Part shown: in pieces, positions 24,665 to 33,554 of the stretch
Position numbering within the stretch: the stretch's first letter is position 1
How the letters are laid out: each line of letters starts with the position of its first letter
Assembly: GCA_045595285.1 (NCBI GenBank)
Contig: JAZOAC010000164.1
Span: 1-64,000, forward strand
Length of the DNA stretch: 64,000 nucleotides
Origin: UBA1731 sp045595285
GTDB taxonomy: Bacteria; Verrucomicrobiota; Kiritimatiellia; RFP12; UBA1067
Direction: 5' to 3'
Program-made: the position numbers and the translations under genes
Notes under the pieces: generated by a model
What the model was told of the DNA's origin: nothing
Database searches by the model: none
What the model saw: the letters and a program-made list of their open reading frames with translations, nothing else

Positions 24665-27574
24665 TTAAAAATCATATGTTTTGTGAAACGGCATAAACGG
24701 CTTTACAGCTCTGCGCTCGCCGAACAGTGCATCAAGCCTGGAACATTTCTTGACCTGAGGCAGAAAATAAAACGAACCTTCGAGCTTTTCTCCCGCCTTC
24801 ACATCGCCCATATTCCTCGGCACATTGAACTTGCACGCTTTGCCGGCGACAAATGCATTGTGGGCAAGGAGCGTATTCTCACCGCGACGTTCAAAGGCAA
24901 TATCGGCAGATACCGACGGAACCACCGCAACTTCACTACCATCATCCGAACTTGCAAGCAGAAGGCGGACATCGCGCCGATTGCCTGAAAAATACAAATC
25001 ATCCCTGTTCAGAGCCCAAATCCCAAACTCAGAGAGCGTTGATGCCAACGGATAGCACTCGTAGGGTCCAAGCCCCACCCAATCGAAACGGTTGAACTTT
25101 CCGGGCAGCTGAAGTGCGATACCGGTCTCGACAAGTTTGCGTTCACAGGCGTAACCCAAGGAATAATCCACGCGAATGCGGTTGTCTTCCACCGTAAAAC
25201 GGACCTTTCCGTGAAGTTCACGAAGAATGTCTGTCTTCTCCTTGAGGGTGAACTCCTCCGGTTTCCAGCAAAGATCAAGAACAAGGGAAGACTCCGAATT
25301 TGAAACAACCTTAACCTGCGACGGTTCAAGCGCATTCGGCGTCCAGCGGTCAAACTGTTTTGTCTTACGGTCTTTGGAAAGCATCGGCCTGCGGTCTACA
25401 CGGGCAACAACCGGAGTGCGCAAAAGTTCCTTCCCTTCGCCCAGAAACACAACCTGTCTGGACACATCATCAAACCTAAGCGTCAAACGCGGAGATGCCG
25501 TCAGCACCGGAAGCGATACTTTCAGGGGATAAGAGCGTTCATAAACCGCTCTACCGTCACGGCGCCGCATAAACGAAACTTCAACACGCCACAGCGAAGC
25601 GTCAACCTCAGGTACATTGCCGATGACCTCCAGAGAGCCCTTCCCGTGCGGAACGACCGCAGGCAGCTTCACATTCCCGTCCGCAACCTGCCTGCGATCG
25701 GCGAATAGCCTCCAGACACCAACCAGCCCCTTGTCCAGCGCAAGAGTGTCCTGCCGATTCTCAACCGGTATCGACAGCGAAAATGCGTTGCCTTTCAACG
25801 TCGATTCCGTCGCCTCTGCAAGCCTCACCGGAGCATAGACCTTGCGCATTTCAAAATAGTCGCTCTGCGGCGTACGGTCGGAATAGACGACTCCGTCCGT
25901 CCCAAGGCTCCTGGCCGAATCCCACACATGCCGCGAATCTGGCCATACGCAATTCTCCCGCTCCTCAGCAGTCATGTCATCAACCTTACGGATGATACCC
26001 TGATCATTGAACATCCAGACAGCTCCGCCCGCATAGGAAGGGTCGTTCCACATCATTTCACTCCAATACCACTCGAGCAATCCGAAATCCAATCCGTATG
26101 CGTGGGCATATTCCCCTGAAAGATAAGGGCGGTCGAATCTGGAGAAATATCCGCTTTTCAGTTCCTCCGGCTCTCCGCATATCGCCGGGTAGTGCCAATT
26201 CACAAGATCGCCCAACTCTGATACCGGACGCTTCTCCAGTTCTCTCAAAAGCTCCCGCGGCTGCATGGGGAAACACCATGGACGGGACGGATCCATTGCT
26301 TTCACTCTCTTTGCCGTCTCCAGTGAAATCGGAGTAATGTGATTTTCGTTACCGACGCTCCAGATGATTACCGATGCGCGGTTTATGTCTCGCGCAAGGG
26401 TCAATTCGGCACGTTCGAGAAGAATCGGCCCGTATGACGAATCATCAAGGAAACGATTGCCAAGGCCAAACGGAACTTCGTCCATCACATAAATGCCAAG
26501 TTCATCGCAGGCATCCAAAAGAGCCTTTGACGGCGGATAGTGGCTTGTGCGTATGAAATTGCAGTTTGCCGCATTTATAAGCTCAGCATCCCTGCGCTGT
26601 TCCGCATCAGTGATCGCCCTGCCGTTGATATGCGACAGATCATGATGGTTAACTCCTCGTAGTTTTACCGGCATGCCGTTCACCTTCAGCACACCGCCGT
26701 TCCAGGAAATTTCCCGCAACCCCACCTTGGAACGACGGGTTTCGCAAATTCTTCCGTTCTCGTTCCGGACAATAAATTCCAGATTGTAGAGTTCAGGCGC
26801 TTCCGCACTCCAGAATCTGGCATCCTTTACCATCATCTTCGCATTCGCTTTCGCGCCAGCCGTCGCACCGGCAGAGCTCGCCACCAGTCGGCCGGAAGAA
26901 TCGAATATCCGCGTCTCCACGTTTCCTTTCTGTGAAAGCTCGCTCTCGATGGAAACCAACGCATTGCGACCGTCGACTTTGGTGGAGATGCGCCACTTCG
27001 CCAGATGAAGTTGAGGACGATGAAAAACGACCACACTGCGGAAAATGCCGTGCAACGTCCAGTCGTCATTGGTATCAAATTCCGCCCCCTTGGGATGACC
27101 GTTCGTACGGACGGCAATGGTGTTCTCGCCGCTGCGATTCACAAACGGAGTGATGTCCAGCTCGTTGGCGTTGAACGAACTGGTGAAACTGCCGGCCTCA
27201 CGTCCGTTCACCCACACCTTTGCGCCGAACATTACACCTTCAAAGCGTATGCGCACAATCCCATCCTGCGGCCATGAATCCGGCAGGGTGAAACGCCGCA
27301 CATAAAGACCGGACTCACCGGATATCTTTTCATCGTAGAGCGGCTTTCCGAAGCCTTTCATCTCCCAGCAGGACGGAACATCAATCAGATCCCACCGAGA
27401 AACGTCAAAGTCCTTACCCCAAAAGGTGTCCGCAGGGGATTCCTTCTCGCTTGCCAACAGCTTGAAGCTCCACTTTCCGTCCAGCTTCATTTCATTTTCG
27501 CGTTCGCACATCCGATCTTCCGTCACGCAAGCCGCGAGAAGAAACCCCGACACCAATAATGCCAATCTCTTCAT
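24665..27574 (-). CDS. GH2 beta-galactosidase-type lipoprotein
   Basis: 969 residues. MKRLALLVSGFLLAAC has a lipobox with Cys16, so the enzyme is likely a lipoprotein. The jelly-roll sugar-binding domain (about 30-190, WVNGREAGSF), immunoglobulin-like domain (190-290) and TIM barrel (about 295-550) are all visible. The acid/base is Glu410 in WSVGNEN and the nucleophile Glu488 in YLSGEYAHAYG. A C-terminal beta-galactosidase small-chain-like domain (about 700-960, YECYPLASTLSEFGIW) favours beta-galactosidase over glucuronidase. It acts on released galactosides in the periplasm or at the surface. Confidence 0.92.
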   Translation of the reverse strand: MKRLALLVSGFLLAACVTEDRMCERENEMKLDGKWSFKLLASEKESPADTFWGKDFDVSRWDLIDVPSCWEMKGFGKPLYDEKISGESGLYVRRFTLPDSWPQDGIVRIRFEGVMFGAKVWVNGREAGSFTSSFNANELDITPFVNRSGENTIAVRTNGHPKGAEFDTNDDWTLHGIFRSVVVFHRPQLHLAKWRISTKVDGRNALVSIESELSQKGNVETRIFDSSGRLVASSAGATAGAKANAKMMVKDARFWSAEAPELYNLEFIVRNENGRICETRRSKVGLREISWNGGVLKVNGMPVKLRGVNHHDLSHINGRAITDAEQRRDAELINAANCNFIRTSHYPPSKALLDACDELGIYVMDEVPFGLGNRFLDDSSYGPILLERAELTLARDINRASVIIWSVGNENHITPISLETAKRVKAMDPSRPWCFPMQPRELLRELEKRPVSELGDLVNWHYPAICGEPEELKSGYFSRFDRPYLSGEYAHAYGLDFGLLEWYWSEMMWNDPSYAGGAVWMFNDQGIIRKVDDMTAEERENCVWPDSRHVWDSARSLGTDGVVYSDRTPQSDYFEMRKVYAPVRLAEATESTLKGNAFSLSIPVENRQDTLALDKGLVGVWRLFADRRQVADGNVKLPAVVPHGKGSLEVIGNVPEVDASLWRVEVSFMRRRDGRAVYERSYPLKVSLPVLTASPRLTLRFDDVSRQVVFLGEGKELLRTPVVARVDRRPMLSKDRKTKQFDRWTPNALEPSQVKVVSNSESSLVLDLCWKPEEFTLKEKTDILRELHGKVRFTVEDNRIRVDYSLGYACERKLVETGIALQLPGKFNRFDWVGLGPYECYPLASTLSEFGIWALNRDDLYFSGNRRDVRLLLASSDDGSEVAVVPSVSADIAFERRGENTLLAHNAFVAGKACKFNVPRNMGDVKAGEKLEGSFYFLPQVKKCSRLDALFGERRAVKPFMPFHKTYDF

Positions 27575-27589
27575 CTTCTACCCATCTTT

Positions 27590-27666
27590 CATTACTCTCT
27601 TTTTACTCTTTACCCTTTTCTCTTTACCCTTTACCCTTTTCTCTCCATTCATTACTCATCTCTCCA
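27590..27666 (-). repeat. Heptamer-type tandem array (AGGGTAA, AGAGTAA, AGAGAAA)
   Basis: The whole spacer between two genes consists of 7-bp units that read purine-rich on the transcribed strand, grading into TGAGTAA and TGAATGG near the stop codon at 27667. Related arrays occur at 29322, 36929, 47774 and 58005. Confidence 0.8.
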
Positions 27667-29316
27667 TCACAAATCGATCATACACCCGGCGACCAGATCA
27701 TCGGATCGGAAGCGCTCCTTCCCGTCCACAAACACGGCAAAACCTTTGCCCGCTTTATAATACTCGCCAGTGCGATCCCACACAACCGTTACGTTGCGAG
27801 CGTGATACAGGAGATTTGAAAGCTTGAAATACCGCCAATGCCGAGATGCCAACGGACGGATCTCAAGGCGATTACCGATATGCGGAACGATTCCGCAGAG
27901 CCCAGAAATTACAAGATCGCAGAATGAAGAGTGGTTGTAGTCTTTGCCGCGGTGGTATCGGCTATGCATTTTCTTTATTCGGTATATTGTCCGGGCCACC
28001 CATTCTCCGGTAAACGGATCCCAGTCTTCGTCGATCCAGCTTACGGCACGTCCATCTGGACGATGAATGACATGGGCGGCGGCGTATTGATGCAGAAGCA
28101 CAAGATAATCCCTTGAATCAACCGGCAGACCGTCACCGGAACGCAATGCATTGGCGAGCGCCGTCAGTACAAGCGACGTTTCATACGGCCAGCTCGGACC
28201 ATCACGGCGGCATGCGGCGCGGTTGGCGTCATATCCCATGACAAAACCTGGCGCGGTCTGCTCCGGATTCGTCAGACCGCACGGCGCAAGAAAACCCTTT
28301 GTGTCCATGATCCATGACCATGCTGTGCCGAACCCCTTGAGCGGCATGTTGAAATACCACGGGGAATACCCGAACAGCTCACGGACATCCTTGTGCACCC
28401 CTTCCAGGGAACGGGTTGTGAAAAAGCCGCGTTGACCATTCCATAGCTGCGTTTTCATGTTTCGCTCCAGCTCGGACGCTTTCTCCTCAAATTCAGAAGC
28501 GACATCCTCGCATCCCGCAAGCCGTGCAATCTCGGCGATGGCATGCGCATCTCCCCACATGGCTGAATTGACGAGCGGTCTGCACCCGTCTCCGGAAAGC
28601 GAATTCTCGCTGCCCTCACGGTCGTCCGTGGATGCGAAAAGACCGTTCGCCTTCTGCCCCATCGGAAACATCACTGCCGGTCGGTCGGGATACAGACAGC
28701 GATCCACATACGCCTTGCGCTCCCAGCCCTCGGCCCATGTGCGCCAGTTGCGGACCATGGGATCAAGCAGCGATTTCACCACTTCCAGATCGCCGGACAC
28801 CCGTGCCGCCGCAAGTATCGCATGAGCAGGCCAGCATACGTACGCGCGTTTCCCGGACATCGTTCCATCCGTGAACCAGAACCGGGAATAGTCGGAGATG
28901 TACCGACGGTCCCTAAGCCATCTGCCTTCCATGATATGGTGGCCCGCCGCACAGTTGATCGTGTTGTACGCTCCGGCCCATCCCACATCCGGAAGAAATT
29001 CGGTAACGACATATCCTTTGGGAGTAAGCTTAAGATGCCGGCGGAATGTCCACCACCTGAAATAGTACGCCCGCTCAATCTCTTTATCCGGACATTCAAG
29101 GAGCGGTATGTTCTCGTTCAAAAAATCAAACGCCTTGCTGTTTGGGATGGCATTTGTGTGATGCTCCACGTCATCGGCATTGAATCTGTCGACATACATC
29201 CTCAAAACGCCGGAACCGTCTATCGGCGCACTTGCCGAATCGGCATCGCATTGCGCCGCCCAAAGCGGGCTTATCGACAAAGCCACCGCCATTCCAACAA
29301 AAAATTCACGTCTCAT
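27667..29316 (-). CDS. Secreted (alpha/alpha)6-barrel glycoside hydrolase, GH63/MGH1-like
   Basis: 549 residues from the ATG at 29316; in-frame Met codons further upstream lie in the repeat array. The N-terminus MRREFFVGMAVALSISPLWA is a signal peptide with paired Arg. The body has features of the mannosylglycerate-hydrolase/GH63-like clan: RWWTFRRHLKLTPKGYVVTEFLPDVGW, AMWGDAHAIAEIARLAG, ELERNMKTQLWNGQRGFF, DGPSWPYETSLVLTAL and SWIDEDWDPFTGEW. Asp and Glu in these boxes are candidate catalytic residues. It lies between the GH2 enzyme and the Gfo/Idh oxidoreductase in one direction. The substrate is not deducible. Confidence 0.75.
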   Translation of the reverse strand: MRREFFVGMAVALSISPLWAAQCDADSASAPIDGSGVLRMYVDRFNADDVEHHTNAIPNSKAFDFLNENIPLLECPDKEIERAYYFRWWTFRRHLKLTPKGYVVTEFLPDVGWAGAYNTINCAAGHHIMEGRWLRDRRYISDYSRFWFTDGTMSGKRAYVCWPAHAILAAARVSGDLEVVKSLLDPMVRNWRTWAEGWERKAYVDRCLYPDRPAVMFPMGQKANGLFASTDDREGSENSLSGDGCRPLVNSAMWGDAHAIAEIARLAGCEDVASEFEEKASELERNMKTQLWNGQRGFFTTRSLEGVHKDVRELFGYSPWYFNMPLKGFGTAWSWIMDTKGFLAPCGLTNPEQTAPGFVMGYDANRAACRRDGPSWPYETSLVLTALANALRSGDGLPVDSRDYLVLLHQYAAAHVIHRPDGRAVSWIDEDWDPFTGEWVARTIYRIKKMHSRYHRGKDYNHSSFCDLVISGLCGIVPHIGNRLEIRPLASRHWRYFKLSNLLYHARNVTVVWDRTGEYYKAGKGFAVFVDGKERFRSDDLVAGCMIDL

Positions 29317-29321
29317 TCTCA

Positions 29322-29363
29322 TCTCTCTCTTTACCCTTTTCTCTTTACCCTTTACTCTCATCA
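29322..29363 (-). repeat. Heptamer-type tandem array (AGGGTAA family)
   Basis: Six or so 7-bp units (plus-strand TTTACCC, TTTTCTC, TTTACTC) immediately upstream of the start at 29316, overlapping its ribosome-binding region. Confidence 0.75.
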
Positions 29364-29449
29364 CTGCAATCCAAAATTCATACTCGCATTAAATACACTC
29401 TGCCGCAGTTCCGACCCGAAGGATCGGAACTGCGGCCTGAACAGCGGAA

Positions 29450-30997
29450 TCAGAATTCGAATCCGCTGCGCATATACGGCTTGATGAGCGCGTTGGCCTG
29501 CGCGTTGTCGAAGCTCTGCTTGCAGGAATTCCAGTTGAGCTTACCGGGCACCTGCTGTGCGACCACACCGCAAAGCACGCTTTCCATCATCGGAATTGAG
29601 AAATCGACATCCGAGAAGCAACGCGAACCGGTTTCGGCATACCTGGGACCATCGCCGTTGATCGCGTTGAGGAATTCCAGATAGTGACCGTCGTTGTCGG
29701 CCGCCGCCACGCCGGCGCCGCCCATCTCCTTCACGCCGACCGAACCTTCGTTGCAGCGCGGAATCGACCGGGCGATATCCTGAACGGCGGGATGCTTTTC
29801 GATATCCTGCATCACCTTCTCGCCCTTCATGGCGATGGTGGAATACTTACCATAGTCGTTGGTGGAGCAGAGCGTACCCTTCGTACCGATGAGAATGCAA
29901 CCGGTATTCGGAACCTTGCCGTCGGGCATGAGGTCGGCGGAAGGCTTATGATTGCCGTCGTACCAGTAGAGCGTAACCGCCGGAAGTTTCGCATTGCGGA
30001 ACTTGGAGCAACGTTCGGCGAAAGTCATCTTCACGATCGACTTGGTCGGGAATGAGACATCGTTCTTCTCTTCGATCATGGTGCATTCAACATCCGTCAC
30101 CTTGCCGAGCTCAAGCCCGCGGAAAGGCAGGTTCATCGTATGGCAGGCCATATCGCCGAACGCGCCGCAGCCGAAATCGAGGAAACCGCGCCAGTTGAAC
30201 GTGTGATAGACGTTCTGCCCGTAGCGCTTCTTGGGATTGCGGGGATTGAACGTGGGGCATTCATCCGGGAGTTTACCCTTATAGTTGCGCATCGCCGCCG
30301 TACCGATCCAGGAATCCCAATCAAGGCCGGCGGGAATGGGATCAGCGGCACCGGCGGTAACCTTCTTCGCCCAAAGACCCTGCGGCCATACGGGGCGGTT
30401 GGTCCATACATGCACTTCCTTGACATCGCCGAGAATTCCGCTGCGCACGATCTCCACGCCGCGGCGGAAGCCGCCGAACGCCGATCCCTGGTTGCCCATC
30501 TGCGTTATTACGTCATATTCCTTGGCGGTGTCGTAGAAGTATTTCGCCTCCCAAAGCGTACGCACCAGCGGCTTCTGCACATAGCAGTGAATACCCATCT
30601 TCATGGCGCGGATGGACTGCGCCGCGTGCATGTGGTCGGGCGTAGAAATCGTCATCGCGTCAATCTTGAGTTTAGACTGGTCGTCAAGCATCTTGCGGTA
30701 ATCCGTGTAGAACGGCACCTTGGCGAGCATATCGACCAAACCCAGTTCTTTCACCATCTTGTGGGTGAGCACTGCGGTGCGCTGATTGGCGTCGGCGTCG
30801 CAGAATGCCACGAGCTCGACCATGCCCGATTTCACCATAGGCATCCAGTCGGAAAAGCCCTTGCCCATGATGCCGACCGCCGCAAGACGGATCTTGCCGC
30901 CGCGCTTGCACCAGCTGCAGCATCCTCCCATCGCGCCGAACGCGGCAACGCCGCCGACTCCGCGCAGGAAATCCCTTCTTGATGTGTTGAATATCAT
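29450..30997 (-). CDS. Tat-exported Gfo/Idh/MocA-family oxidoreductase
   Basis: 515 residues from the ATG at 30997. The Tat signal is MIFNTSRRDFLRGVGGVAAFGAMGGCC, possibly with a lipobox. A Rossmann fold (KIRLAAVGIMGKGF) comes next. The EKP motif of the family appears as YVQKPLVRTLWEA, so the catalytic Lys is kept but Glu is Gln. Exported members of this family bind NAD(P) during cytoplasmic folding and oxidise or hydrolyse sugars, for example GH109-type retaining mechanisms. It sits between the GH106 and (alpha/alpha)6 enzymes and probably acts on one of their products. Confidence 0.88.
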   Translation of the reverse strand: MIFNTSRRDFLRGVGGVAAFGAMGGCCSWCKRGGKIRLAAVGIMGKGFSDWMPMVKSGMVELVAFCDADANQRTAVLTHKMVKELGLVDMLAKVPFYTDYRKMLDDQSKLKIDAMTISTPDHMHAAQSIRAMKMGIHCYVQKPLVRTLWEAKYFYDTAKEYDVITQMGNQGSAFGGFRRGVEIVRSGILGDVKEVHVWTNRPVWPQGLWAKKVTAGAADPIPAGLDWDSWIGTAAMRNYKGKLPDECPTFNPRNPKKRYGQNVYHTFNWRGFLDFGCGAFGDMACHTMNLPFRGLELGKVTDVECTMIEEKNDVSFPTKSIVKMTFAERCSKFRNAKLPAVTLYWYDGNHKPSADLMPDGKVPNTGCILIGTKGTLCSTNDYGKYSTIAMKGEKVMQDIEKHPAVQDIARSIPRCNEGSVGVKEMGGAGVAAADNDGHYLEFLNAINGDGPRYAETGSRCFSDVDFSIPMMESVLCGVVAQQVPGKLNWNSCKQSFDNAQANALIKPYMRSGFEF

Positions 30998-31063
30998 TTT
31001 TACTCCTTTTGTTTTATTTGTCAGAAAAAAAAACTTGATAGATTTTATCACACCACCAAATCG

Positions 31064-33124
31064 TTAGGGCATCTTATTCTCGACGATGATTTCCACCGGC
31101 CCGATGAGACCCGAAGGCTGTAGCGGATCGTCTGCCGCCGGACCGGAATAGACGGTTTTGCGCACACCAGGCGTTTTATCCGTGCGATCCTTCCGGGATT
31201 TCTTCCAGTAATGGAAATTGGTGCGCGTGACGCGTTCTTCCGGAACAAGGAAGCAGTCGCCGACAAGCCGGTTGTACCAGTTGTTGGTGTAGCGCACTTC
31301 GATTTCGTTAGCGCCGGACCTGAGTGCCGCCGAAACATCCACCGTCCAAGGTGCGCACCATACAATTCCGCAATCCTTACCGTTTACATACACATGCGCG
31401 ACGCCGGTTTTAAGTTCGCCCAGAGAAAGCTTATAGAATGACGATGCCGTTCCCGGCTTAAGGGAAACTGTCGTACGGTAGGAAGAGGCGCCGGCGAAAT
31501 AGCGAAGCTCGGTGCTCGCAGCCTTGCCGTTTTCGCCGTATGACGTCCAGTCACGCAGCTGCGGCATCACAACCGGCGCAGGCGGCGCTGCGGAAATCCC
31601 TTCATGATACGAGAATGAAACCCTCCAAGGCCCCGGAACCGCGATTGTTTCGCGCTTTACGGCGGCGTTTGCAGACAGGCCGTCCGGCGCAAACACGACG
31701 AAACAGCTGCCGCCGACAGGAAGATCAAGTGAAAGCTGAGTCTTTCCGTCAACGGCTGAAACATCATCCGCCGCCTTTCTGGTTGCGCTGACGACATCCC
31801 AGATCTCCACCTTGCGGCCATTGAGCACCGTATTGAAGACCGCCTTACCCTTGCCTTCACCCGCAACAAAGAACCAGTCGACATCACCCTCGCGGCGGTG
31901 CGTCATTGTAAATTGGGCATCCTTGTCTTTGCGGTATCGTCCCCAGCTGTGGTAGTTATTGGCCTTGCCTGAGTGCACGAATTCACCGTCGTCAACCGGT
32001 TCGCCGCGCTGAAGCAGAGCCTGACATCTGGCAAGATAGCCCACAAATGCGGTTGCATCTTTGTGCCAGGTGACATTGCGGTTGATATGGGAGCCGGCAA
32101 AGTATTCCATGCCCGGCACTCCATACTTTTTCGGAGATGAGGTGAACGTATGCCAGACGACGAGATTGGCGCCGTCGGCATATCCAATATCGGCAAGCGG
32201 CTTCAGGAAGGAAGGATCGACTGAATAGTGGCGGTGCATGTGGGTGAACGCCTCAAGCGAAACGCGCCTGCGCCCTTCGCGGCGCGCCGAAAGAACGACA
32301 GCCCGCTGGAAGTACCGTCCGTTTCGGTTGGCCCGGCCTGAATCGGGCGTGGTAAGCTTCTCCTTGATCGGCCAGAATTCCCCCTGCGGAAAATCGTTGT
32401 GCATGAGCATATCAAGCTGGTCGCAGTCGAGCACGGTGTTGCGGCTGTACCACTCCCACGGACCGCCGGATTCGGAATACACCTTAAGTCCGTGCGAGTG
32501 CGCCCATTCGCGCATTGTGGCGTAGAGCGTATTCTTGATGGTCTGCCAGGTTATTCCCTTTTTGACGTTGCCTTCGTAACTGACGGAATAGATGTGCGTA
32601 AATGTAGTACCGATGAGATCGGGGACTCGCTTGAGAATCGGTCCGAGAGCGGCGTCAAGATGTTCAATGACCGCCTCTCTGCTCGTCACATCCGTTTCGT
32701 GCGCCTTGCCGTCGATGAACCGCTGCAACGTGCCGCCGGACGCGGCGCAGTTCATCGTAAACTCAAGCCCCACCCGGGCGCATTCGCGGATCGTGAATTC
32801 TACAAGATCATACCACGGCTCGCTGCCCCAAACAATTTCTGCCTTGGGGTAGCGGACATGGCGATCGTCATCATGATAACCGCGAGAGTCCAGCATATTT
32901 ATTCCACCGAACCCCAAACGCTTGATCGCCTCGATATCGGCTGTGATCGATTCTCGGTCGGCCTGACCGTTAAACCAGGCGAAATAACTCCAGGGCTTGG
33001 CGGCGTCCGGCGGATTGACAAAATCATTCCAAAGCGAGAGCCGTACATCCTGCGCACCAGAGGCGCAGGCGGCATTCGCTACCATATACGCAACCGCCAC
33101 CATCGACATCAATCTCAAAAACAT
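31064..33124 (-). CDS. Secreted GH106-family alpha-L-rhamnosidase
   Basis: 686 residues. The signal peptide is MFLRLMSMVAVAYMVANAACA. Family marks are the opening FVNPPDAAKPWSYFAWFNG, IEAIKRLGFGGINMLDSRG, the barrel with KVYSESGGPWEWY and SLEAFTHMH (candidate catalytic Glu), and the C-terminal carbohydrate-binding sandwich GVAHVYVNGKDCGIVWCAP ... GANEIEVRYTNNWYNRLVGD, which is typical of GH106. It removes terminal rhamnose from plant-type or rhamnogalacturonan glycans. Translation is likely coupled to the leader ORF ending four bases upstream. An AraC-type operator lies about 180 bases upstream. Confidence 0.88.
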   Translation of the reverse strand: MFLRLMSMVAVAYMVANAACASGAQDVRLSLWNDFVNPPDAAKPWSYFAWFNGQADRESITADIEAIKRLGFGGINMLDSRGYHDDDRHVRYPKAEIVWGSEPWYDLVEFTIRECARVGLEFTMNCAASGGTLQRFIDGKAHETDVTSREAVIEHLDAALGPILKRVPDLIGTTFTHIYSVSYEGNVKKGITWQTIKNTLYATMREWAHSHGLKVYSESGGPWEWYSRNTVLDCDQLDMLMHNDFPQGEFWPIKEKLTTPDSGRANRNGRYFQRAVVLSARREGRRRVSLEAFTHMHRHYSVDPSFLKPLADIGYADGANLVVWHTFTSSPKKYGVPGMEYFAGSHINRNVTWHKDATAFVGYLARCQALLQRGEPVDDGEFVHSGKANNYHSWGRYRKDKDAQFTMTHRREGDVDWFFVAGEGKGKAVFNTVLNGRKVEIWDVVSATRKAADDVSAVDGKTQLSLDLPVGGSCFVVFAPDGLSANAAVKRETIAVPGPWRVSFSYHEGISAAPPAPVVMPQLRDWTSYGENGKAASTELRYFAGASSYRTTVSLKPGTASSFYKLSLGELKTGVAHVYVNGKDCGIVWCAPWTVDVSAALRSGANEIEVRYTNNWYNRLVGDCFLVPEERVTRTNFHYWKKSRKDRTDKTPGVRKTVYSGPAADDPLQPSGLIGPVEIIVENKMP

Positions 33125-33128
33125 TTCT

Positions 33129-33257
33129 TTAAACCTTTCTTACTTTGCCAGCAACGTTGCCAGTTACGCTACCGACCACGCTACCGACCACATTGTCAGT
33201 TACGCGACCAGCTACACTACCAGCTACGTTGCCGACTGCAATAACTTCCAAGAACAT
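33129..33257 (-). CDS. Leader ORF, 42 aa, made of VxGx repeats
   Basis: ATG at 33257, TAA at 33129-33131, four bases before the GH106 start. The peptide begins MFLEVIAVGN and continues as seven tetrapeptides (VAGS, VAGR, VTDN, VVGS, VVGS, VTGN, VAGK), then VRKV. It is the first ORF downstream of the predicted promoter. No clear ribosome-binding site precedes its ATG. It may be a translational coupler or attenuator, or the frame may be a by-product of a 12-bp satellite. Confidence 0.5.
   Translation of the reverse strand: MFLEVIAVGNVAGSVAGRVTDNVVGSVVGSVTGNVAGKVRKV
33144..33227 (-). repeat. 12-bp tandem repeat, seven units
   Basis: Minus-strand units of the form GTrryyGGtArC, for example GTGGTCGGTAGC twice in a row, keep the reading frame throughout. 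Differences are concentrated at positions that preserve Val and usually Gly. Confidence 0.85.
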
Positions 33258-33273
33258 TTCTTGAATGTCGCTA

Positions 33274-33342
33274 ATTATATCCCATCCGGCACTTTCGATT
33301 CAATGTATATTTTCGCAACCACGTAGTATATTTTCGCAACCA
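33274..33342 (-). promoter_or_regulatory. Promoter with upstream direct-repeat operator (site A)
   Basis: Two identical 16-base direct repeats TATATTTTCGCAACCA (plus strand) lie at 33306-33321 and 33327-33342, a 21-bp period. Directly downstream on the minus strand are TTGAAT (33303-33298), an 18-base spacer and TATAAT (33279-33274). This is the layout of an AraC-family activator touching RNA polymerase at -35. Confidence 0.75.
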
Positions 33343-33362
33343 TTCCATTCATATCACACCCC

Positions 33363-33397
33363 TAAACGAGAATTAATCCGAATAGAATTCTCGTTTA
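33363..33397. repeat. 12-bp perfect inverted repeat
   Basis: TAAACGAGAATT (33363-33374) and AATTCTCGTTTA (33386-33397) with an 11-base spacer. A near copy is embedded in the coding sequence at 34314-34346. It could be an operator or a palindromic insertion unit. Confidence 0.75.
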
Positions 33398-33554
33398 CTT
33401 ATCTATCTGTTTTTGATATCATCTTTCGCCATTTAAACAGGTGTGCGTATATTGATTGTTGAGGCGAGAAATCACCGTGTTCAACAACCGATTTCCAAAC
33501 CTGGCAAACCGGCAATTATTTCAATACAGCGAATAAATACAGAAGGGAAATACA

